Notes under the pieces: model-generated
The model's database searches: none
Told to the model about the DNA's origin: nothing
Seen by the model: only the letters and a program-made list of their open reading frames with translations
Origin: Promicromonospora soli
GTDB lineage: Bacteria > Actinomycetota > Actinomycetes > Actinomycetales > Cellulomonadaceae
Length of the DNA: 64,000 bases
Assembly: GCF_014653785.1 (NCBI RefSeq)
Contig: NZ_BNAS01000007.1
Coordinates: forward strand, 1 to 64,000
Reading direction: 5' to 3'
Translations under genes and position numbers: made by a program
Shown here: positions 57,922 through 64,000 of the stretch, piece after piece
Position numbering within the stretch: the first letter of the stretch is position 1
Layout: each line of letters starts with the position of its first letter

Positions 57922-58871
57922 CGGTCCTCCTCGGACTTCCGCTGGTCGGGCGCGGCCGGCCACACACCCACGTGGTCCGGCTCCAGGGCCAGCCGCACGC
58001 GGTCGCGCAGCTCGAGCGCGTGCACGAAGTCCTGCGGCAGCTGCAGGCGGCCCACCCGGTCGAGCACCGCGAACTCCTCGGCGACGTGCCGCTCGGCCCC
58101 GTGCTCATCGACCTCGGTGCGCCGCAGCGTCTCCGTGGAGGTGCGGCCGTCGCGGATCTGGACGGTGCGCGCGACATGCTCGGACACCGTCGGGTCGTGC
58201 GTCACGATCAGGGTGGTCACGCCCGTCTCCCGGTTCACGCCGCGCAGGGCCTCCAGCACCTCCACCGAGGTGGCCTGGTCGAGCTCGCCGGTCGGCTCGT
58301 CGGCCAGCAGCACCCGCGGGTTGTTCGCCACGGCGACCGCGATCGCCGTGCGCTGCTGCTCGCCGCCGGACATCTCGCCCGGCCGCCGTCCGGCCACGTG
58401 GCCGACCTCCAGCAGCTCCAGCAGCGCCTCGACGCGACGCGAGCGCTCGCGTCGCGGCAGCGTGCCCGCCAGCTCCAGCGGGAGCCGCACGTTCTCGCTC
58501 GCCGTGAGGTAGGGCAGCAGGTTGCGCGACGTCTGCTGCCACACGAAGCCGACGGTGGATCGCTGGTACCGCACCCGCTCGGCATGTCCCATGGTCAGCA
58601 GGTCGGTGCCCGCCACCACCGCGGACCCACCCGTTGGCGTGTCCAGGCCGGAGAGGATGGTCAGCAGCGTGGACTTCCCGGAGCCCGAGGCGCCCACGAC
58701 GGCGACGATCTCCCCGGGGTCGACGGTGAGCGTGAGGCCCTGCAGGGCCTGCACCTCCACGCCGTCCGTGGCGAAGATCCGCACGAGGTCGCCGCACCGG
58801 ATCTCGCCGCCGCCCGTCGGCTCGGCCGACGTCGGCGCGCCGCCGCCCGTCAGCTCGATGGTCGTGCTCAT
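57918..58871 (-). CDS. ABC exporter ATPase with C-terminal AbrB-like segment
   Basis: A 317-residue protein. Residues about 30-245 form a MacB/LolD-type ATPase ([35 protein letters not shown]). The last 70 residues include [16 protein letters not shown] and [13 protein letters not shown], which look like a SpoVT/AbrB swapped-hairpin domain (D-x-x-GRxxLP, then a hydrophobic, acidic strand). Such a domain could dimerise the ATPase or bind DNA; this is inference. AGGGAG precedes ATG 58871. Confidence 0.85.
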   Translation of the reverse strand: MSTTIELTGGGAPTSAEPTGGGEIRCGDLVRIFATDGVEVQALQGLTLTVDPGEIVAVVGASGSGKSTLLTILSGLDTPTGGSAVVAGTDLLTMGHAERVRYQRSTVGFVWQQTSRNLLPYLTASENVRLPLELAGTLPRRERSRRVEALLELLEVGHVAGRRPGEMSGGEQQRTAIAVAVANNPRVLLADEPTGELDQATSVEVLEALRGVNRETGVTTLIVTHDPTVSEHVARTVQIRDGRTSTETLRRTEVDEHGAERHVAEEFAVLDRVGRLQLPQDFVHALELRDRVRLALEPDHVGVWPAAPDQRKSEEDR

Positions 58872-58908
58872 CGGGTCTCCCTTCGAACGCCTGGGTCCGG
58901 TAGTCATG

Positions 58909-61764
58909 TCAGTCGTTGCCGCCCATCCGGAGCTGCGCGGCGACCTCGCCGCGCCGGCTCAGTGCCGCGGCGACGCCCACCGCGGCCAGCACCACCGCGA
59001 CGAACCCGGCGGCGGCCGCGCCCAGCAGCAGCGGGTCGTACTGCGGGCCGGGCTGGGTGGCTCCGCCGGTCAGCGCCGTGACGTCCACCGCTGCCAGCAC
59101 CAGCGAGGGCACGGCCACGCCGAGCGCGGCGCCCACCACGAGCGCCACCACCGCCCACGGCCCGATCTCCCAGCCGACCAGCCCGCGCCCCTGGCGCGGT
59201 GAGAGGCCAAGCGTCTGGAGGACGGCGAGCAGCCGGGCCCGCGCGGGGGCGGCGAGCATCAGCGTCATCACCACGGCCGCCGCGCACAGCAGCCCCGCGA
59301 GCAGCACCGCCAGCACGAAGGCGATCGCGAGCCCGCCGGAGACTGGCGCCGCCAGCACGGCGTCGGCCTCCTGGTCCGGATCCTCCACCACCGACGTCGG
59401 CAGGAGCCGCGAGATCTCGGCCTTCACCGCTGCCCGGTCGGCGCCGTCGGCCAGGCCGACGAGTGCGAGCCGCGCGAAGCTGCTGCCGTCCGTGCTCGCG
59501 GCGAGGCGCTCGGCGTCGGCGAGGACGAGCGCGCGGTCGGCGGGCAGGCCGGGCAGCTCGTCGACCACGTCGACGACACGGACGGGCACGCTGCCCTCCC
59601 GCGTCGCGAGGGTGATGCCCGCGCTCCCCGGGCCGACGCCGAGGCCTGCCGCCGCGCGGGTGAGGATCACCGGTACTGCGTCGTCCGCGCCGTCGTCCAA
59701 GCCGCCGCCCGGCCCGACCAGCCCGTCGAGCGTCTCGGGGGCGCCGGCCACGTCCTCCTGCACGACGGCCAGCGCCGCCGCGTCCACCGTGTACACCTCG
59801 GCGCGCAGCGACGACGCCGCGCCCTGCACCACGCTGTCGCCCACCTCGTCGACCGGCGTGACCGCGTCCACCCCGTGGAGCGCGGCGATCTGCGCGGCCA
59901 CGGGCTCGTCGACGATCGGGCCGGAGACGCGCAGGTCCGCGCCGGTGGCACGCCACGCCTCGCGGACCACACCACCCGAGACGGTGGAGTACAGCACCGC
60001 CGAGGTTGCCGCGACGGCCACGGCCAGCACGAGCGCAACCGCCGGGACGGGGCCACCCGCGGGGTCGCGCGTGGCGCGAGCGGCGCCGAGGAACGGGACC
60101 AGGTCACGCCGCGGCGCGAGCGCCCGCTCCACCGCGAGCGCGAGCCACGGGTAGGCGCGCACCGCGAGCAGGGTGAACGCGAGCGAGACCAGCAGCGGCG
60201 CGGCGGCCACCAACGGGTCGACGCCGGAGCCGGATCGGGCGCCCGATCCCGCCACCACCCCGCGCGAGAGCAGCAGCCAGGTCGCGAGCGCCGCGCCCGC
60301 GACGACGAGCACCTCCAGCACCCAGCGCACGCGGCTGCGCGAGCGGGGCGCGAGGTCGGACCGGGTGGTCCGCAGGCCTGCGGGCGACGTGGCGAGCGCG
60401 AGGGCTACCGCCGGTGCGAGGCCCGCGGCGAGCGCGAGCCCCACCTGGCTCGCGGTGACCGGCGCATCGATGCCGAGGTCGGCGCAGAGCGCGAGCCCGG
60501 CGGCGAACCCGGCCGCCGCCGACCCGAGACCGACGACGAGGCCCTCACCGCCCATGAGCAGCCGTAGCTGCGGGCCGGACGCCCCGCGGGCGCGCAGGAG
60601 GGCGAGCGCCGAGCGCCGTCGGTCGACGACGAGCCGCGCGCCCAGGACCAGGACGGCCACGGTGGCGCCGAGCGGCCCGACGGCGAGGACGGCGACTATC
60701 GCGTCGACGCCGGTGCGCTGCGCGAGCAGGGTCTCCAGGATCTCGCCGAGGCGGGTGCTGGGCCGCAGCTGGATCGGTACGGGGTCGTCGGGCCCGGCCG
60801 CGACAGGGAAGGTCTTGGCGGACTGGCCGTTGACCTGAGACAGGAGCAGCGGCACGTCGGCGGCGGTCACGCCGCCGGTGTTCACCGGGTACCAGACGCG
60901 GGTCTCGGCCATCCCGAGCGTCAGCGGCGTGATCATCGCGGGATTGAGGTAGACGGAGGCGGTGCCCAGGAGGCCCTGATTTGGGTCGGCGATCACCGAG
61001 GCCCGGGCCGCCAGGCCGTGGTGCAGCCAGTAGTCGGCGTCCGGGTCGCCGGTCTCGAAGATGCCGGTCACGACGAGGGCCGGATACCGGTCGGCCAGGG
61101 CGACCACGCCCGAGCCGGAGAGGTTGGCGTACCGGCCGCCGAGCTCCCAGCCGTACGTGTCCGCGACGGCGCGCGAGACGGCTACCTCGAACGGCGGGGC
61201 CTGCTCTGCCGGCCGTCCCAGGAACTGCTGCTCGTCCGCGAAAACGGGCGCGGCCGTCGCGGTGGGCCAGCGTCCCTCGACGAGCTCGGCGTGCTCGCTC
61301 AGGTCGGTGGCCGAGCGGAGGAAGACCTTGGCCTCGGCCAGCTGGGAGCTGGGCACCGGGTCGGTGTACGCGGTCTCGGTAGAGGTCACGTGGAAGTGCG
61401 GGGCGCGCATCACCGAGCGCAGCGGCTCAGGAGTCTCGGCGCGCACGGCGTCCAGGTTCGCGAGGAACGGCGACCAGTCCGGCTCGGCCGGCACGCCGGT
61501 CCCGACAGCGCCCCAGTCGTAGAACCTGCCACCCGGCGGGTGCCCCGGAACCGCCCCGACCACCGAGATCACGTCGCGCGCCGGCCCCGAGGCCGTCTCC
61601 GTCTCGTAGGCCACCTGGTCGGCGTGCATGGTCGCCACGGCGCGCGGCGCTGTCGACAGCACCCCGGCCGCGAGGAACGCGACCACGCCGAGCGTCGCCG
61701 TCGCACCCCAGGACGTACGCAGCTGCCGCCGCGCGAGCAGGCCCAGCCCGGACAGTGCCCCCAT
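58909..61764 (-). CDS. FtsX-family ABC permease
   Basis: A 951-residue permease with an N-terminal membrane helix, a large extracellular domain, and two FtsX-type membrane blocks (about 330-480 and 790-940) separated by further helices and a second outer domain. The start ATG 61764 follows GAGGAGG by eight bases and shares one base with the stop of the upstream permease (TGATG). With the partner permease and two ATPases it would form a MacB-like exporter or mechanotransmission complex. The frame remains open far upstream, but that part overlaps the other permease gene. Confidence 0.88.
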   Translation of the reverse strand: MGALSGLGLLARRQLRTSWGATATLGVVAFLAAGVLSTAPRAVATMHADQVAYETETASGPARDVISVVGAVPGHPPGGRFYDWGAVGTGVPAEPDWSPFLANLDAVRAETPEPLRSVMRAPHFHVTSTETAYTDPVPSSQLAEAKVFLRSATDLSEHAELVEGRWPTATAAPVFADEQQFLGRPAEQAPPFEVAVSRAVADTYGWELGGRYANLSGSGVVALADRYPALVVTGIFETGDPDADYWLHHGLAARASVIADPNQGLLGTASVYLNPAMITPLTLGMAETRVWYPVNTGGVTAADVPLLLSQVNGQSAKTFPVAAGPDDPVPIQLRPSTRLGEILETLLAQRTGVDAIVAVLAVGPLGATVAVLVLGARLVVDRRRSALALLRARGASGPQLRLLMGGEGLVVGLGSAAAGFAAGLALCADLGIDAPVTASQVGLALAAGLAPAVALALATSPAGLRTTRSDLAPRSRSRVRWVLEVLVVAGAALATWLLLSRGVVAGSGARSGSGVDPLVAAAPLLVSLAFTLLAVRAYPWLALAVERALAPRRDLVPFLGAARATRDPAGGPVPAVALVLAVAVAATSAVLYSTVSGGVVREAWRATGADLRVSGPIVDEPVAAQIAALHGVDAVTPVDEVGDSVVQGAASSLRAEVYTVDAAALAVVQEDVAGAPETLDGLVGPGGGLDDGADDAVPVILTRAAAGLGVGPGSAGITLATREGSVPVRVVDVVDELPGLPADRALVLADAERLAASTDGSSFARLALVGLADGADRAAVKAEISRLLPTSVVEDPDQEADAVLAAPVSGGLAIAFVLAVLLAGLLCAAAVVMTLMLAAPARARLLAVLQTLGLSPRQGRGLVGWEIGPWAVVALVVGAALGVAVPSLVLAAVDVTALTGGATQPGPQYDPLLLGAAAAGFVAVVLAAVGVAAALSRRGEVAAQLRMGGND

Positions 61765-64000
61765 CAGCGGACCTCCTCGCGGTAGGTGGTGTCGCGGGCC
61801 TGCGCGGCCACGCGCCCGCCCACTCCGATCGCGACCAGGACGAGCCCGGCGAGGGCAGCGGCGACCACCAGGCCGGTGCCCGCGGTCTCGACGACGAACT
61901 GGGCGGGTGGGGCCGCGTCGATGCCCGTGAGGGTCGCGGCGGAGAGGCCGCCAACGGTGAACCGTGCGACGGCCCACCCGGCGACGGCGCCCACGGCGAG
62001 CGCCACGACGCCGACGGCGATCAGCTCGGCGGCCCGGGCCCGGCCCTGCGCCACGGGTCCAAGACCCACGGCGCGGAGCACGATCACCTCGCCGCGCCGC
62101 TCGCGCAGCGTCGCGACGGCTACCGCGAGCACGCCCGCCAGCGCGAGCACCGTCGCGCCGGCCGCGGCGAGCCAGAACGAGACGCGCACCGGCACGGCGG
62201 TGTCGGTCGAGCCGTAGCCGGGGGTGGTGACGTCCGGCCGCTCCCGGCTGCTCTCGCCCGCCGCCTCGGCAACGGCCGTCGCCTCCTGGGCGAGGCGCGT
62301 CACGTCCGCGGCGGGCGCGGTGGCACCCGGCGGGCCTGCCGCGAGCCAGACCTCGTTCGTCAGCACCGGGTCGCTCACCTCGCGCACGAGGGCGGCAGCG
62401 AGCGCTCCGCGGTCCAGCAGCGCGGCGTACGGCTCGAGCGCACCGGGCACCGTGCCCGACGACGCCACGGCGACCACCGGCAGCCGCGTCCCGCCGAGGG
62501 TCAGCTCGAACTGGTCGCCCGTGGCGATGTCCAGCGCGCCGACCAGCGACGACGAGGCCAGCAGCGGGACGGGGGCGGGGTCGGGGGTGGTCAGGAGCCG
62601 CAGCCTGCTGGCGCCGGCCGCGGCGTTGCCGAGCGGCATCGTGAGCTCGGCCCGGCCCGGCGTCAGCTCGATGCCCTCGGCGCCGTCGAACGTCTCCGAC
62701 GGTGTCCACTCCGGCTGCTCCAAGAGCTCCCTGCCCGCGGTCAGGCCCTCCACGGAGAGCGTCACCTCCGCCATCGACCACCCGGGCCGCGTGTCGACGT
62801 CGAGGGCGGCCACCCGCCACGTCTGGCCCTGCGGAGGCGGCGGCACGTCGCCGGACAGCTCGTGCGTGGTCGTGTCCGCGCCGAGGGTGGTGCCGGTCCC
62901 GTCGCCCTCCGCGAGCTGTCCGAGACCCACCCGGGCGAGCGTCCCGTCGGGCGCCGCGAGCAGGAGCGACACGTCCAGCTCGTGCGGGGGCACCCCGGCG
63001 GGCAGGTGCATCTCGACGGTCTCCCGGATCCGGCCGCTCAGGGTGAGCACGACGTCGCGGGCGCCGTCGGGCAGCGCGGGGGCCTCGGCGAGGGCGTCGC
63101 TCGTCAGGTCGTCGGCAAGCTGCCCGACGTCGAGCACCTCAGCCGGCGCGCGCACCACTTGAGGCACGGCCGCGGCGGGCAGCGCCAGCACCGTGACCGG
63201 ACGGCCGTCGGAGTAGGCAGTGCCGGACAGCACCGGCGCGGCCGCGACGGCGGCGCTGCCCGTGCCCGAGCCGCCCGCCAGGTACGGCGCCGGGTCGAGG
63301 CGTCCGGTCTCCGGGGCCGTGACGCGCACGTCCGCGCCGTTGGCGAGCACGTCGACGTCGGCTCGCAGGCGCTCCGCGGTGCCCGTGTACCCGCCGGCCA
63401 GCGTCGCGGCGCCGCCGGCGAGCACGAGCAGGACCACCGGCACCACGTACACGACGATCCGCCGGGCCACCTGCCGCGCCGCCAGCGGCCCGACGACGCC
63501 CCGTGACCGCCCCGCCAGCCCCGCCCACAGGCGTGTGGCCGGGCCGAGCACCGCCATCGCCGCCACGGCGAGCGCGGCCAGCACGAGGGCGGGCGCCACG
63601 GCCGCCGTCGGGTCGGTGCGCGGGCCGTCGGGCGTCGTCAGCAGCGGCGAGCCGTAGCGCAACAGCTGGGTGGCGCTCACCCCGGCGGCGGCCACCGTCA
63701 GCACCACCGTGCCGAGTGCGGCGACCTGGCGCAGGCGCCCCGAACGGTCGGTCACCTGCCGTCGCACCGCCGTCTGGGCCTGCAGCGCCGCGACCACGAC
63801 GAGCGTCGTGGTCGCCACCACGCCGACCGCCAGGGCCACGGCCAGGGGCGTCACCGCGGGGACCGCCGCACCGGCGTCCGCCCGCGCGACGATCCGCAGC
63901 GCCGCCCACGCGGCAGCCCCGCCCGCCGCCGCCGCGGTCAGCGCCAGCAGCGCGCCCTCCACGACGGCCGCCGCCGTCACCGTTCCCGGGGCGGCCCCGC
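61764..64000 (-). CDS. FtsX-family ABC permease, cut by the window edge
   Basis: The reading frame runs off the right edge, so the N-terminus is missing; at least 740 residues are seen. It has several membrane helices near the cut end, an outer domain and a C-terminal FtsX block with the LRERRGEVIVLRAVGLGP loop typical of the family. It is translationally coupled to the next permease. Partner of the two ATPases in the same operon. Confidence 0.85.
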   Translation of the reverse strand, partial: GAAPGTVTAAAVVEGALLALTAAAAGGAAAWAALRIVARADAGAAVPAVTPLAVALAVGVVATTTLVVVAALQAQTAVRRQVTDRSGRLRQVAALGTVVLTVAAAGVSATQLLRYGSPLLTTPDGPRTDPTAAVAPALVLAALAVAAMAVLGPATRLWAGLAGRSRGVVGPLAARQVARRIVVYVVPVVLLVLAGGAATLAGGYTGTAERLRADVDVLANGADVRVTAPETGRLDPAPYLAGGSGTGSAAVAAAPVLSGTAYSDGRPVTVLALPAAAVPQVVRAPAEVLDVGQLADDLTSDALAEAPALPDGARDVVLTLSGRIRETVEMHLPAGVPPHELDVSLLLAAPDGTLARVGLGQLAEGDGTGTTLGADTTTHELSGDVPPPPQGQTWRVAALDVDTRPGWSMAEVTLSVEGLTAGRELLEQPEWTPSETFDGAEGIELTPGRAELTMPLGNAAAGASRLRLLTTPDPAPVPLLASSSLVGALDIATGDQFELTLGGTRLPVVAVASSGTVPGALEPYAALLDRGALAAALVREVSDPVLTNEVWLAAGPPGATAPAADVTRLAQEATAVAEAAGESSRERPDVTTPGYGSTDTAVPVRVSFWLAAAGATVLALAGVLAVAVATLRERRGEVIVLRAVGLGPVAQGRARAAELIAVGVVALAVGAVAGWAVARFTVGGLSAATLTGIDAAPPAQFVVETAGTGLVVAAALAGLVLVAIGVGGRVAAQARDTTYREEVR

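Noticed and set aside
61765-62820. Upstream extension of the FtsX permease frame
   Set aside because: It overlaps the other permease in a different frame, is Arg/Gly-rich, and ATG 61764 has a strong ribosome site.

Overview
The window is high-GC DNA (about 70% GC or more by eye) with strong G/C third-position bias and dense, often overlapping genes. Frequent GTG starts, leaderless-looking starts (TANNNT 6-7 nt before ATG) and actinobacterial markers (a five-gene conservon, an MshB-like deacetylase, the etfBA/iscS/mnmA/ligA block) point to an actinobacterium. Overall style suggests Micrococcales of the Promicromonosporaceae/Cellulomonadaceae kind; that family assignment is inference. No rRNA, tRNA, CRISPR array, phage or transposase was seen.

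Layout. (1) 750-11477, minus strand: a sugar or glycoside catabolic unit. It encodes a ribose-type ABC importer (ATPase, permease, lipoprotein), a Gfo/Idh/MocA dehydrogenase, a secreted ThuA protein, two TIM-barrel isomerase/epimerases (one Tat-exported) and a secreted PQQ-type sugar dehydrogenase. A divergent ROK repressor (11553-12734) faces it across a promoter with a clear inverted-repeat operator. (2) 12889-14443: a short-chain dehydrogenase and a divergent TetR repressor sharing two matched operators. (3) 14453-16744: NAD-dependent DNA ligase. (4) 16833-21240: a complete conservon (kinase-like sensor, Roadblock, DUF742, small GTPase, P450), then a divergent S9 peptidase. (5) 23862-30256: a MetE-like protein, mnmA, cysteine desulfurase, a PaaK-like adenylating enzyme and a nitroreductase-fold protein. 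(6) 30487-35714: PhoX phosphatase, MoeB-rhodanese, etfA and etfB. (7) 35789-39924, plus strand: GlgX and a flavin dehydrogenase. (8) 39963-46309, minus strand: tyrA, pheA, an ACT-like orphan protein and a very long VanW-domain membrane protein. (9) 46522-50693: a small membrane protein, a LURP-one-related protein, an MshB-like deacetylase and typA. (10) 50945-56403: an oligopeptide ABC importer. (11) 56759-64000: a truncated XRE/NB-ARC regulator remnant and a FtsX/MacB-type ABC exporter cut by the window edge.

How the genes work together. Region 1 looks like a dedicated pathway that oxidises sugars or glycosides outside the cell, imports the products and processes them inside, under ROK control. 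Regions 3, 5 and 6 contain the actinobacterial etfBA-iscS-mnmA-(MetE-like)-ligA neighbourhood known from Mycobacterium, here interrupted by the conservon, the S9 peptidase, the nitroreductase/adenylating pair and PhoX.

The intergenic spaces are rich in long perfect inverted repeats. Three of them (23801-23857, 47556-47619, 50831-50929) share an architecture of terminator-like palindromes made from repeated short words; the last holds six copies of an 11-mer. A REP-like palindrome is also embedded in frame in the S9 gene, with a half-copy in mnmA.
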